Origin: Phycisphaerae bacterium
GTDB lineage: Bacteria > Planctomycetota > Phycisphaerae > SM23-33
Assembly: GCA_016931655.1 (NCBI GenBank)
Contig: JAFGEJ010000058.1
Coordinates: 1-41,043, forward strand
Reading direction: 5' to 3'
Length of the DNA stretch: 41,043 nucleotides
Position numbers and translations under genes: made by a program. Below are positions 32,785 through 41,043 of this stretch, in pieces. Numbering within the stretch: position 1 is the stretch's first letter; every line of letters begins with the position of its first letter. The notes beneath the pieces were generated by a model. It was not told the origin of the DNA. It made no database searches and saw only the letters and a program-made list of their open reading frames with translations.

Positions 32785-34125
32785 ATGTCAAAACGTTGTA
32801 AGATCGTATTTGTCGGCGGAGGCAGCAACGCCTGGACGCCGAATATCGTCAAGGACATGTTCCTGACTCCGGACATCAGCGACGCGGAGTACGTGCTGCT
32901 GGACATCAACAAACCCGCCGCCGACCTGAACAAGGCCTACCTTGATAAACTCGCCCACACGCTGGAAGTCAAACCCAGGATCGTGGCTACCAACCACCAG
33001 GCCCAGGCGCTGAAGGGCGCGAACTACGTTGTGATCACCATCTCCACGGGCGGATTGAAAGCGATGGCCCGCGACCTGGCGATTCCGGAAGACTACGGCA
33101 TCTATCACACCGTGGGCGATACCAGCGGCCCGGGCGGATGGGCCCGCTTCCTGCGCAACTTCAACGTGTTCAGGAAACTGGCCGACGATATTGGCCGTTA
33201 CGCACCCGGCGCGGTGGTGCTGAACTACACCAACCCCATGGTCACGCTGACGGACGTTCTGTCGCGCGTCTACGACGGGCCCGTCGTCGGCCTGTGCCAC
33301 GGCCTGTTTGAAAACCTGCGATTTCTCCAGAAGTTCTACAAGGCCAAAAGCGAAGACGACATCGTCGTCAAATACGCCGGCTTGAATCATTTTTTCTGGA
33401 CCACCGAAGCAAAGATCGGTAATCGCGACCTCATTGCCGATCTGAAACGCCGCATCCGAACCCAAAGCTTTACGGACATGCTGCGAAGCGCTCTTAAAGA
33501 CGCGTTCGGCTTCAGCAGCCATCGGGAAGTCGCGACGGAACTGTTCCGGCGGACGGGCGTGCTGCCGTATCTCGGCGACCGGCATACGTGTGAGTACTTC
33601 CCGTGGTACATCACAAACAAAAAGAACATGCGGGAGTACAGAATCGTACGTACGTCCGTCAAGGAACGGCAAAAGCAGTTTGTCAACCGGACGAAGGGGT
33701 TGCGAAGGCTTGTACGCTTACAAAAACTCGACCGGGACCAAATCACACGCAGCCGGGAGACGGCGGCGGACATTATCGAAGCGCATTGGAGCGGCAAAAC
33801 GTTTATCGACGTGGGCAACGTTCCCAACGTCGGGCAGGTGTCGAACCTTCCCATGGGCGCGGTGCTGGAAACAGCCGTGCGCGTGGACCGAAACGGTTTT
33901 TCCCCCATTTCCTTCGGCGCCCTGCCGCCGGTGGTGCAGGGAATGTGCGAACCGTGGACGAGAGTGTATACTATGGTCGTGGACGCCTGCTTCCGAAAGG
34001 ATCGGAACCAGGCCTTCCAGGCGTTGCGGCTGGATCCCGTCTGTTCGCATCTGAACGGAAAACAGGTTGAAGAACTGGGAAATCGCCTGCTGAAAGCCCA
34101 TAAACCATTCATCAAAGTATTCTAA
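32785..34125 (+). CDS. Family 4 glycosidase (alpha-glucosidase/galactosidase type)
   Basis: GH4 enzymes use NAD+ and a divalent metal to open glycosidic bonds by a redox-elimination route. The Rossmann start IVFVGGGSNAWTPNIV, the conserved GDTSGPGG and NYTNPMV, the metal-ligand cysteine in LCHG and the histidine in GLNHFFW are all present. The end has GNVPNVGQVSNLPMGAVLE and ALRLDPVC. I chose the ATG at 32785 (446 aa) because it sits next to the Rossmann strand. The ATG at 32749 overlaps the upstream gene and adds 12 residues. The anomer and the phosphorylation state of the substrate cannot be told from the sequence. Confidence 0.9.
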   Translation: MSKRCKIVFVGGGSNAWTPNIVKDMFLTPDISDAEYVLLDINKPAADLNKAYLDKLAHTLEVKPRIVATNHQAQALKGANYVVITISTGGLKAMARDLAIPEDYGIYHTVGDTSGPGGWARFLRNFNVFRKLADDIGRYAPGAVVLNYTNPMVTLTDVLSRVYDGPVVGLCHGLFENLRFLQKFYKAKSEDDIVVKYAGLNHFFWTTEAKIGNRDLIADLKRRIRTQSFTDMLRSALKDAFGFSSHREVATELFRRTGVLPYLGDRHTCEYFPWYITNKKNMREYRIVRTSVKERQKQFVNRTKGLRRLVRLQKLDRDQITRSRETAADIIEAHWSGKTFIDVGNVPNVGQVSNLPMGAVLETAVRVDRNGFSPISFGALPPVVQGMCEPWTRVYTMVVDACFRKDRNQAFQALRLDPVCSHLNGKQVEELGNRLLKAHKPFIKVF

Positions 34126-34158
34126 AGTGGATCAGGATTCCCACGCGGGAATTGAATC

Positions 34159-35034
34159 ATGGCGGAAGAAACCACACAATCCGAAGAAATCACCACCCCC
34201 TACGACGTGGCCAAGCTCGCCCCGCCGCCGCGAAAAAAACGCGACGTGCCGGACGGCCTGTGGATGCGATGCCCCGGGTGCGAGGCGATGCTCTATCGAA
34301 AGACCGTCGCGGAGAACCTGGACGTCTGCCCCGAATGCGGCGAGCATTTCCGCGTGGGCGGACGGCGGCGCATCGAGCAATTGGCCGATACGGGCAGTTT
34401 CGAGGAGCTTTTCACCGACGTCGCGCCCGCGGACCCGCTGGAGTTCCACTGGTCGGGCAAAAGCTACGCCGAGCGGCTTTCCAAGGAGCAGAAAGACACG
34501 GGCGAAACCGAGTCCATGCTGACCGGGGCCGCGTACATCAAAGGGCGGCGCGTCGCGCTGGGCGTGATGGCCGGCGATTTCCTCATGGGCTCGATGGGCT
34601 CGGTACTCGGCGAAAAACTCACCCGCCTGATCGAATACGCCACGCGGGAGCATCTTCCCCTCGTGGTCGTGTGCATCTCCGGCGGGGCGAGGATGCACGA
34701 AGGCGCGCTGAGCCTGATGCAGATGGGCAAGACCTCCGCCGCCCTGGCGCGATACGACGACGCCGGCGGCTTGTACATCGCCGTTCTGACCGATCCGACC
34801 ACCGGCGGCACGACGGCCAGCTTCGCCATGCTGGGCGACGTGATTATCGCCGAACCCAAGGCCCTGATCGGCTTTGCCGGCCCGCGCGTTATCGCCAATA
34901 CCATCAAGGCCGAGCTGCCCGAAGGATTTCAGAGAGCGGAATTTCTCCTGGAAAAGGGCTTCGTGGACATGATCGTCCCGCGCCACGAGCTTCGCAGCGA
35001 AATCGCCCGCCTGATCGACTACTTCCAGGCCTGA
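34159..35034 (+). CDS. accD: Acetyl-CoA carboxylase carboxyltransferase subunit beta
   Basis: The protein is the beta half of the carboxyltransferase that makes malonyl-CoA for fatty acid synthesis. A four-cysteine zinc ribbon ([20 protein letters not shown], then CPECG) opens the protein. The crotonase-type domain follows, with [33 protein letters not shown] and FAGPRVI. The length of 291 aa is typical. The start has no strong ribosome site. No accA is in the window. It ends 10 bp from the convergent lipoprotein gene. Confidence 0.96.
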   Translation: MAEETTQSEEITTPYDVAKLAPPPRKKRDVPDGLWMRCPGCEAMLYRKTVAENLDVCPECGEHFRVGGRRRIEQLADTGSFEELFTDVAPADPLEFHWSGKSYAERLSKEQKDTGETESMLTGAAYIKGRRVALGVMAGDFLMGSMGSVLGEKLTRLIEYATREHLPLVVVCISGGARMHEGALSLMQMGKTSAALARYDDAGGLYIAVLTDPTTGGTTASFAMLGDVIIAEPKALIGFAGPRVIANTIKAELPEGFQRAEFLLEKGFVDMIVPRHELRSEIARLIDYFQA

Positions 35035-35044
35035 CCCCGCGGGT

Positions 35045-36319
35045 TTATTCCGCACCCGTGATGGTAATGGTCAGCGTATTGCTGTCGAGATCGCCGGACC
35101 AGTTGGCGTCCCGGCCCGGCCGAGCGGCGTAGCGGAAAAAGACTTCATACCGCCCCACCGAGCCGAACCCGAACCGTACCGGCGTATCGAGCGTCCTGCC
35201 GGGGGCGATTTCGGCCACCTTGGGCAACTCAAACCCTTCCGGTGGAGACGCGCCGTCCCATCGTTCTTGCCCCACCTTCCGATAGCGCACAAACAGCGTC
35301 ATGCCGTGTTTCGGCTGGGGCAGGCGGATCGGTTTTTCGCCGGTGTTTCGCAGGCGGAAGATCATTGTCACCGGCGTGGTTGTTTTTTCCACCATTCCTT
35401 TGACGCGGAGGGAGCAAAGCAGGTGGTCCTTTTCCTGGCCGTGGGGAGTGCCGGGGGCGGTTTCGTCATACGGTTTTGTCACAGCCGGCGGCGTCGAGTC
35501 CGCCGGCGAGGTACTCGGCGCGGCGGTTTCGGGTTCGTCCAGGGGACCGGCGAGAATTACGGTCCGCCGGGTTGGACCGGCGGAGACGTCCGGCAGGGAT
35601 GTTTCGGAAGATTCCCCGCCGTTTTCGCCGTCGGTGAGGGGTTCGGGAATCGAGCGGTCCGGCAGATACGCCTTGGCGCGGATGGATCGGTCGATGCGCC
35701 CAGCCAGGTCCTCGTCTTCGCCCAGCGGAACGATGTAGGCGCGCAGTCCCTTCGGTTTTTCCCCCCGCCGAAGGCGACGCATCTCCAGATCACTGAACCG
35801 GAGATCCGGCAGTGTATGGACGCGCATGTTATTCACTTCCACCGTATTGGTCAGCTGAGGCTGAGGGCGGGTCGTGCGGGCCATTCGCACTTCCACCTTG
35901 AAATCAAACTCGTCGGGGTGATCCGGCAGGCGGCGGATCGCCACCCGAGCGGCCCGAAGGATGTTCTGGGCGGTATTTTCCTGGAAGTAGAAGGAATTGG
36001 AGGCGTCTTTTCGCCACAGGGCCTCCAGGCCGTGCCCACCGGAAACGGTGTAGGTGGTAATCACACCGTCCCGCCGATCCTGCCGATCCAGCGAGAAACC
36101 ATACTGCTTGAGAACCGCGCAGGAGGCGTTCCACAGGTCACGGAAATTTCGTTCCGCCTGGGTGGCAGGCTCGCGTTCGGCGGGTTTGGTGTACATCGGC
36201 TGGCAGCCGACGCACAACGCCGCCGCCAGGAGCAGTCCACCCCACAGCCGGACGCCGCCGAGCGCCGTATGCCCTCGCCGGGGTTTGCCCGCGAGTGGAT
36301 TGTATCCTACCTTTCTCAT
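35045..36319 (-). CDS. Probable lipoprotein of unknown function
   Basis: I chose the ATG at 36319 (MRKVGYNPLAGK, 424 aa). A hydrophobic stretch (LWGGLLLAAALCVGC) ends in a plausible lipobox cysteine, so the protein is likely lipid-anchored. The following ~150 residues (NFRDLWNASCAVLKQYGFSLD, DGVITTYTVSGG, FDFKVEVRMARTT) have the look of a small alpha/beta envelope domain. A Pro/Thr-rich linker follows. The last ~110 residues are beta-rich (VTMIFRLRNTGEKPIRLPQP to DSNTLTITITGAE), resembling an immunoglobulin-like fold. I do not recognise a named family. It is convergent with accD. Confidence 0.72.
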   Translation of the reverse strand: MRKVGYNPLAGKPRRGHTALGGVRLWGGLLLAAALCVGCQPMYTKPAEREPATQAERNFRDLWNASCAVLKQYGFSLDRQDRRDGVITTYTVSGGHGLEALWRKDASNSFYFQENTAQNILRAARVAIRRLPDHPDEFDFKVEVRMARTTRPQPQLTNTVEVNNMRVHTLPDLRFSDLEMRRLRRGEKPKGLRAYIVPLGEDEDLAGRIDRSIRAKAYLPDRSIPEPLTDGENGGESSETSLPDVSAGPTRRTVILAGPLDEPETAAPSTSPADSTPPAVTKPYDETAPGTPHGQEKDHLLCSLRVKGMVEKTTTPVTMIFRLRNTGEKPIRLPQPKHGMTLFVRYRKVGQERWDGASPPEGFELPKVAEIAPGRTLDTPVRFGFGSVGRYEVFFRYAARPGRDANWSGDLDSNTLTITITGAE

Positions 36320-36430
36320 AGCGAGTCGTGTCCGGAATGGTTCCGGGCACCCCATCGTTCAGGCAAGCGCCCGTCCGACAGCCGCTTTGGCTGCCGAGCG
36401 GGCCGCTTTTTTAAACACGGATTGCAGGGA

Positions 36431-37669
36431 TTATTTCTTCGTCTTTCGTTTCGTCGCCGAGGGGGCTTTTTTCCCCTTGTTCAGGGCGCCGTCCATCTGG
36501 CGGATCGCCTGGCGGAGGCGTTGTTCGTTTTCCACCAGGGCGATGCGCACCCAGCCCTCGCCGTTCTCGCCGAACGCGCGCCCCGGCGAGACGGACACCT
36601 CGGCCTCGTCCATCAGGCGCAGCGAAAAGTCGATGCTTCCCTGCCCCGCCAGGTGTTGTTCGGCCACCTTCGCCCAGACGAACATGCCCGCACGCGGCGA
36701 TTCCACCTGCCAGCCCAGTTTGCGCAGGCCGTCCACCACCACGTCCCGCCGGCCCTGGTAGACCCTGTTCTGGGCCGCAATGTCACCCTCGCACTCGCGC
36801 ATGGCAATGATCGAGGCGATCTGGATCGCCTGGAAGATGCCGTAATCGTAGTATCCCTTGATTGTGCCCAGCGCGCGGATCATCTCGGCGTTGCCCACGC
36901 AGAATCCGATGCGCCAGCCGGCCATGTTGTACGGCTTGGACATCGTGATAAATTCCACGCCCACGTCTTTCGCGCCGGCGGCCTGGAGAAAACTCGGCGC
37001 CTTGTAATCGTCAAAGCAGGTCCGCCAGTAGGCAAAGTCGTGGATCACGTAAATGCCCGTGCGCTTGGCGAGGTCCACGACGGCCTCGTAAAACGACACG
37101 TCGTCCACCGTGCTGGCCGTCGGATTGTGCGGATAGTTCAGGATCAGCACCTTCGGCCTGGGGTAAAGATGCTCCACGACAAAGCGGACGCGGTCGAGGA
37201 AGGCCTGGTCGTTGCCCATCGCCACGTTGATCACGTTCGCGCCGGCCAGCGCCACGCCGTAGACGTGAATCGGGAAGTACGGGTCGCCCACGACGGCGGT
37301 GTCGCCCGGGCCCATCAGCGCCAGGCACATGTGCGAGAAGCCTTCCTTCGAGCCGATGGTGGCGATGACTTCCTTGTCCGGGTCGAGGGAAACGTTGTAG
37401 ACGCGCTCGTAGAGCTTCGCCAGGTCGCGGCGCAGGTTGAACACGCCGGCTGAGGCGCTGTAGCGATGGTTGCGCGGATCACGGGCCGCCTCGCAAAGCT
37501 TCTCCACCACCACGCCGGGCGTCGGGTCCATGGGATTACCCATGCCCAGGTCGATGATGTCCACGTCCGCGCGACGCTTTTCATACTTCATCTGGTTAAT
37601 GCGGCCGAACAGATACGGCGGCAGCCGACGCAGACGGTCGGCAACGTTGAGCGTCCATTCCTGTGTCAT
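36431..37669 (-). CDS. alaC: Class I/II aminotransferase, AlaC-like
   Basis: This PLP enzyme is closest in pattern to the glutamate-pyruvate aminotransferase AlaC. Matching segments are [60 protein letters not shown] and the PLP lysine site [14 protein letters not shown]. The 412-aa length is normal and the C-terminus has a lysine-rich tail. The start overlaps the stop of the upstream parvulin gene by ATGA, so the two are coupled. A role in alanine synthesis is likely; related enzymes also act on other 2-oxo acids. Confidence 0.88.
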   Translation of the reverse strand: MTQEWTLNVADRLRRLPPYLFGRINQMKYEKRRADVDIIDLGMGNPMDPTPGVVVEKLCEAARDPRNHRYSASAGVFNLRRDLAKLYERVYNVSLDPDKEVIATIGSKEGFSHMCLALMGPGDTAVVGDPYFPIHVYGVALAGANVINVAMGNDQAFLDRVRFVVEHLYPRPKVLILNYPHNPTASTVDDVSFYEAVVDLAKRTGIYVIHDFAYWRTCFDDYKAPSFLQAAGAKDVGVEFITMSKPYNMAGWRIGFCVGNAEMIRALGTIKGYYDYGIFQAIQIASIIAMRECEGDIAAQNRVYQGRRDVVVDGLRKLGWQVESPRAGMFVWAKVAEQHLAGQGSIDFSLRLMDEAEVSVSPGRAFGENGEGWVRIALVENEQRLRQAIRQMDGALNKGKKAPSATKRKTKK

Positions 37670-38670
37670 GATGTTGCGCCTCGCCGAACCCTCGAGCGGA
37701 TCACGGGATCCACGTATTCGATCTGGGCCTTGTTAATGAGTTCCTTCATAATCACCGGCTGCAGCCGGTCAATCTTTTTATCGCGCACGATAAAGCGAAG
37801 TTTTCCCTTCACGTCGGAGAATTTCACCTTTTCGGGCGGAACGATTTCTTCCAGTTTCAGCACGTGAAAATTGCTGCCGACCTGGACGATGTTGGATACG
37901 TCGCCGGGTTTCTTCAAGGCCCGGGCGGCCTGGATAATCGGAGGCGGAACGGTTTCCGGCGCGGTGCGCGGGCCGATGTCCGGCAGCCAGCCGCCCGTCT
38001 TGCCCGAGGGATTCGTGGAATACTGAAACGCCAGTTGGGCGAAATCCTCGCCGTCGCGGGCCTTCTCCGTCACTTCCTGGGCAATGACCATCGTCGGCGC
38101 CTGCACGTGGCGCACCTTGAGCTTTCCGTCGTATTCCTCAAAGAACGCCCGACGGATATCCTCGTCGGTGACGTCCACACGTGGATCGTGCTCCGCCAGA
38201 CGGGTCAGCAGGACGTTGCGGGTCATCGTCGCGTCCCACGTGCGTCGCGTGATGTTTTTCTGGGCCAGCAGCTGGTTGAGCAGGCCGTCGAGCTGCTCCG
38301 GCGTGGGAGTCTCGTCGAACTGGAAGACCTTGGTCAGGGCACGGCGGTTTTCGATTTCCCTGTCCCGGTCGGTCACATTCGCGGGCAGTCCGCGGGCCTG
38401 GAGCTCCTGGCGGACGAGCTCGTCGGCGATAAGCTGCTGGGCGACGCGCAGACCGTTGTCGCGCAGAAGGGCGTCATACAGCGCGTCCATCGGAATGGCC
38501 CGGCCGTTCACGCGCGCCAAAACGGACGCCGCCTCGCTGTGGGGCGCCTCCGGCGACTGGACCGGCTGCCGCGGTTCAACGGTGGTTCGCCTCGCGTCCA
38601 TTTCGCAGCCCGGCGCCGCAACGACGGCCAGCAGACACAATCCCGTTCGCCATAGAGTGGTTCGTTTCAT
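37666..38670 (-). CDS. Parvulin-type peptidyl-prolyl isomerase lipoprotein
   Basis: This protein probably assists folding of exported proteins at the cell envelope. The N-terminus ([12 protein letters not shown]) ends in a lipobox cysteine. A SurA/PrsA-like helical domain ([20 protein letters not shown] to about residue 165) is followed by a parvulin domain at ~185-275 ([34 protein letters not shown]). A helical tail ends the 334-aa chain. The stop overlaps the alaC start. A good promoter lies 38 bp upstream of the ATG. The link to an aminotransferase has no obvious functional meaning. Confidence 0.88.
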   Translation of the reverse strand: MKRTTLWRTGLCLLAVVAAPGCEMDARRTTVEPRQPVQSPEAPHSEAASVLARVNGRAIPMDALYDALLRDNGLRVAQQLIADELVRQELQARGLPANVTDRDREIENRRALTKVFQFDETPTPEQLDGLLNQLLAQKNITRRTWDATMTRNVLLTRLAEHDPRVDVTDEDIRRAFFEEYDGKLKVRHVQAPTMVIAQEVTEKARDGEDFAQLAFQYSTNPSGKTGGWLPDIGPRTAPETVPPPIIQAARALKKPGDVSNIVQVGSNFHVLKLEEIVPPEKVKFSDVKGKLRFIVRDKKIDRLQPVIMKELINKAQIEYVDPVIRSRVRRGATS

Positions 38671-38707
38671 GTCAGATCATCCATGTGGGAAGAAATCGAG
38701 TCGCTAT

Positions 38708-38736
38708 AGCCTAGCGTTGGAATCGCGCAACGTCAA
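38708..38736 (-). promoter_or_regulatory. Sigma-70-type promoter for the parvulin-alaC pair
   Basis: On the - strand TTGACG (38736-38731) is separated by 17 bp from TAGGCT (38713-38708). The -35 box matches the consensus at five of six bases; the -10 is weaker. The ATG lies 37 bp downstream of the -10 box. Confidence 0.5.
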
Positions 38737-38753
38737 CGCCCCGGTCCCGCCTG

Positions 38754-40070
38754 TTATATCCCGCTTCGGTCGAGAATGGCTACGTCGTTTCCGAACTGAC
38801 GGAGTTGTTCGAGTTTGGTCGCCGCCATGACGGCCTGGATGCACGCGACGGCGTCGTCGTAGGTCTGGTTCTCAACGTCCGCGTGTTGAGCGATGTACTG
38901 CATCAGTCGGCCGTTGCGGTAATTGGCGTGCAGTTTCACCCGGACGGGCCGGCCGCCGGCCTGTTGCCGGACGGCTTCGATCAGTTCCTCCGCTCCCTGG
39001 CCGGTGACGGCCGAGAGAAACAGCGCCCCGGAAAACGCCTGCCGCAGCACCGTGTGAATCGTCGGATCGACGATCCGGTCGATTTTGTTGAGCACGAGCA
39101 GCAGGCGTTCGCGGTCGCAGCCGAGTTCGTCGAGAACGACGTTCACGGCGCGGATTTCCTCGTCCACCCGTTCGTGCGAGGCGTCGGCGACGTGGATCAG
39201 CAGGTCGGCGTGGATGGCCTCTTCCAGCGTTGCGCGGAAACTCGCCACCAGATGGTGCGGCAGGTCGCGCACGAACCCCACCGTGTCGCTCAGCAGCACG
39301 TCGCGGTCGCCGTCGAGGTTCCAGCGGCGGGTTTTGGTCTCCAGCGTGGCGAAAAGCTGATCGGCGACGTACGCGTCCGCGCCGGTCAGCAGGTTCAGCA
39401 GCGTGCTCTTGCCGGCGTTGGTGTAGCCCACGAGGCAGATGCAGAAGGCTTCGGAACGGCTGCGCACTTCGCGGAGTTTTCGGCGGTCGATATCCGTGAG
39501 CTTTCGCTTGAGCATACTGACGCGCTTCTGCACCAGGCGGCGGTCGGTTTCGATCTGCGTTTCGCCCGGCCCCCGCGTGCCCATGCCGCCCGAAGACGCC
39601 GCCGCCCCGCCATGCCGGTCCAGGTGCGACCACAGGCCCGTCAGGCGAGGGTACGTGTATTCCAGTTGCGCCAGTTCCACCTGCAGGCGGCTTTGATGGG
39701 TCTGGGCGTGCGTGGCGAAGATGTCGAGGATCAGCTCGCTGCGGTCGAGGACCTTACAGCCGACGATCTTTTCCAGGTCGCGGATCTGCCCCGGCGAAAG
39801 ATCGTTGTCAAACACAACGCATTCGACCTCGTTTTGCTCGACGCGCTGGGCGATCGTCTCGGCCTTGCCCGTGCCGATGTACAAACCCGGATGGGGTTTT
39901 TCCCGTTTGGCGAGAATTTCGTCCACCACCTCCGCACCGGCGGTGCGGGCCAGCGAACGCAATTCCCCCAACGGGTCCATCGGATCGGCGGCCCCCCCGG
40001 GAAGAAGAACGCCCACCAGCATCGTTCGCTCTCGCTGAACAGTCAGTTCCTCGCGCCTGGTTTGATTCAT
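38754..40070 (-). CDS. hflX: Ribosome-associated GTPase HflX
   Basis: HflX binds the large ribosomal subunit and splits stalled or stress-inactivated ribosomes. The N-terminal domain has the signature GLYIGTGKAETIA and ends with GGMGTRGPGETQIETDRR. The G domain carries GYTNAGKST (G1), DTVGFVRDLP (G3), NKID (G4) and LSA (G5). At 438 aa it is of family length. An AAGGAG sits ~14 nt before the ATG. The last ~50 residues form the usual variable C-terminal domain. Confidence 0.96.
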   Translation of the reverse strand: MNQTRREELTVQRERTMLVGVLLPGGAADPMDPLGELRSLARTAGAEVVDEILAKREKPHPGLYIGTGKAETIAQRVEQNEVECVVFDNDLSPGQIRDLEKIVGCKVLDRSELILDIFATHAQTHQSRLQVELAQLEYTYPRLTGLWSHLDRHGGAAASSGGMGTRGPGETQIETDRRLVQKRVSMLKRKLTDIDRRKLREVRSRSEAFCICLVGYTNAGKSTLLNLLTGADAYVADQLFATLETKTRRWNLDGDRDVLLSDTVGFVRDLPHHLVASFRATLEEAIHADLLIHVADASHERVDEEIRAVNVVLDELGCDRERLLLVLNKIDRIVDPTIHTVLRQAFSGALFLSAVTGQGAEELIEAVRQQAGGRPVRVKLHANYRNGRLMQYIAQHADVENQTYDDAVACIQAVMAATKLEQLRQFGNDVAILDRSGI

Positions 40071-40169
40071 CGGTTTGACGAACGTCTCCTTTGCACCCGC
40101 CAGCCGGGCCGGCCTGTTATCTGACGGGTTTCAAATACCTTATTATTATAAGCGAATTTCAAAAAATAC

Positions 40170-40271
40170 TCCACGGATTTCACGGAGGAAAGACGGATTC
40201 CACGGAATAAGGATTTTTAAAGAAGAAAAAAAATCCGCGAAATCTTTATGAAATCAGAGTAATCCGTGGAT
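40170..40271. repeat. TCCACGG palindromic repeat, copy 4
   Basis: This ~102-bp element starts TCCACGGATTTCACGG and ends AGAGTAATCCGTGGAT, with an internal ATTCCACGGA. It is slightly longer and more diverged than the other three copies. Confidence 0.8.
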
Positions 40272-40351
40272 GGTTTCTTGTCGGGGTGGTCTGACGAACA
40301 AGGGCACACGGTTCAAAAATGAAAGCCCCGGAAAAACCCTGAATAAGGCTC

Positions 40352-40380
40352 TTGACGCCGAAAGGAGAAGTCGGTAAAGA
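40352..40380 (+). promoter_or_regulatory. Candidate promoter for the YhcH-family gene
   Basis: TTGACG is followed after 17 bp by TAAAGA. The -35 matches five of six consensus bases and the -10 only three. The start codon lies 56 bp downstream. A short hairpin with a T-run directly after the -10 could act as an attenuator, but this is speculative. Confidence 0.35.
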
Positions 40381-40436
40381 AGGACCTTCTTTTTCGGGGA
40401 TGGACGTTCAGAAGGCCCCATTTGGGAAAAGAACCC

Positions 40437-40889
40437 ATGATACAGGACATTTTTGATTGCGCTGGTTTATACACCTGCTGCTGTGAGAAACTCCATCAGG
40501 CGGTCGAGTTCGCCCGCAGACTCCCTGCCGATACGCTGGCTGGGAGAATCGAAATCGACGGCGAAGCGATGTTCGGCATGGTCAGTACGTACACCACAAA
40601 ATCCCCGGAGGAGCTGGCTTTCGAGGCCCACCGAAAGTACATCGACGTACAGGTCCTGCTGGCCGGCCGGGAGCGAATCGATGTGACGCAGCGAACCGAT
40701 CTGCCGGTTCTTCAGCCTTACGCGGAGAATACGGACGTGCTGTTCTACGCCTCCCCGCCGGCCTTCACTTCGGTTCTGCTGGAACCGGGACAATTTCTTG
40801 TTCTGTTCCCGCAGGACGCCCATCGGCCCTGCCTGGCCGTCGGCGAACCGGCCAGGGTGCGAAAACTCGTTGTCAAAATCCGCGTCTAA
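40437..40889 (+). CDS. YhcH/YjgK/YiaL-family protein
   Basis: The family is a small cupin-like fold found near sugar-acid, sialic-acid and beta-galactoside genes. The motifs FEAHRKYIDVQVLLAGRERI, LEPGQFLVLFPQDAHRPC and RKLVVKIRV match the family core, including the metal-binding histidines and acidic residues of the H-x-x-x-D and H-x-P segments. I chose the ATG at 40437 (150 aa), which gives the family's normal length; the track uses a TTG five codons earlier. A GGGAAAAG stretch precedes it. A carbohydrate role fits the GH4 enzyme 6 kb away, but no operon link exists. Confidence 0.88.
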   Translation: MIQDIFDCAGLYTCCCEKLHQAVEFARRLPADTLAGRIEIDGEAMFGMVSTYTTKSPEELAFEAHRKYIDVQVLLAGRERIDVTQRTDLPVLQPYAENTDVLFYASPPAFTSVLLEPGQFLVLFPQDAHRPCLAVGEPARVRKLVVKIRV

Positions 40890-41043
40890 ATAAATAAGAC
40901 CCTATGGTTTTTTCACCGTCGGACCTCTGGCCGCCGCGAGGGGACGCCAAGATCGGCGTGTATGACATTTTTTTCTGGCGGCGACTTCGTAATCGCCCTA
41001 AACCCTATGGCCGGATAAAATCCTACACAGAGAGACAGAGGAA

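Larger units (their letters stand above)
40071..40436. other. Intergenic region between the divergent hflX and YhcH-family genes
   Basis: The left part is AT-rich and holds a TCCACGG repeat (40170-40271). The right part holds a candidate promoter (40352-40380) and a small hairpin AAGAAG-GAC-CTTCTT followed by TTTTCGGGG. I compared it with common riboswitch patterns I know and saw no match. Confidence 0.5.

Noticed and set aside
36369-36413. Hairpin GCCCG...CGGGC with inner CAGCC/GGCTG followed by CGCTTTTTTAA on the + strand
   Set aside because: It looks like a terminator, but no + strand gene ends nearby; accD stops 1.3 kb upstream. The T-run is on the wrong strand for alaC. It could end antisense transcription, but I cannot support that.
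40276-40436. Possible riboswitch in the leader of the YhcH-family gene
   Set aside because: There is a small hairpin with a T-run, but no conserved aptamer pattern that I recognise.

Overview
The window is a GC-rich bacterial chromosome segment, most likely from a planctomycete and probably near the class Phycisphaerae. I infer this from gene content. There is a MoxR / DUF58 / BatA-vWA / DUF4175-like cluster followed by large secreted proteins of unknown role, a giant PQQ-type beta-propeller protein, a secreted prenyltransferase-repeat protein, and many dispersed palindromic repeats between and inside genes. I see no rRNA, tRNA, CRISPR array, phage or plasmid gene.

Layout. Bases 1-3282 (+) hold the end of a YjbQ-family gene, a small unknown gene and a large multi-pass membrane protein, closed by a strong hairpin that also serves the convergent glycosyltransferase. 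Bases 3385-6241 (-) hold a GT2 glycosyltransferase, folE (GTP cyclohydrolase I) and queG (epoxyqueuosine reductase). The last two sit at opposite ends of the queuosine route. Bases 6396-29647 (-) are a long same-strand block. In transcription order it runs DUF5684-like membrane protein, asnB, giant PQQ/TPR protein, prenyltransferase-repeat protein, MoxR ATPase, a tiny GIY-YIG nuclease inside a repeat element, DUF58 protein, BatA-type vWA protein, second vWA protein, DUF4175-like protein, coiled-coil secreted protein, TPR-like secreted protein and NPCBM-type secreted protein. Several of these are coupled by ATGA, GTGA or TGATG overlaps. The core looks like a MoxR-chaperoned, envelope-associated vWA complex. 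Bases 29962-35034 (+) carry central carbon genes: pgk, rpe, a catalytically degenerate histidine-phosphatase-fold protein, a GH4 glycosidase and accD. Bases 35045-40070 (-) carry a lipoprotein, alaC, a parvulin-type lipoprotein and hflX. The window ends with a YhcH/YjgK/YiaL-family gene (+).

The most unusual content is the repeat landscape. At least seven unrelated dispersed palindromic families occupy the gaps. One family has ends GTCATCCTGAGCG / CGCTCAGGATGAC. It occurs three times as short ORF-less inverted pairs and once with a complete 97-aa GIY-YIG nuclease gene filling the space between two 43-bp arms. This looks like an autonomous element with its non-autonomous derivatives. A small palindrome has inserted into members of two different repeat families. 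A two-hairpin element recurs with compensatory stem changes. Palindromes are also embedded in frame in protein genes, twice just after codons 8-9 and before the signal-peptide core. Family assignments come from reading motifs by eye. No database search was possible.
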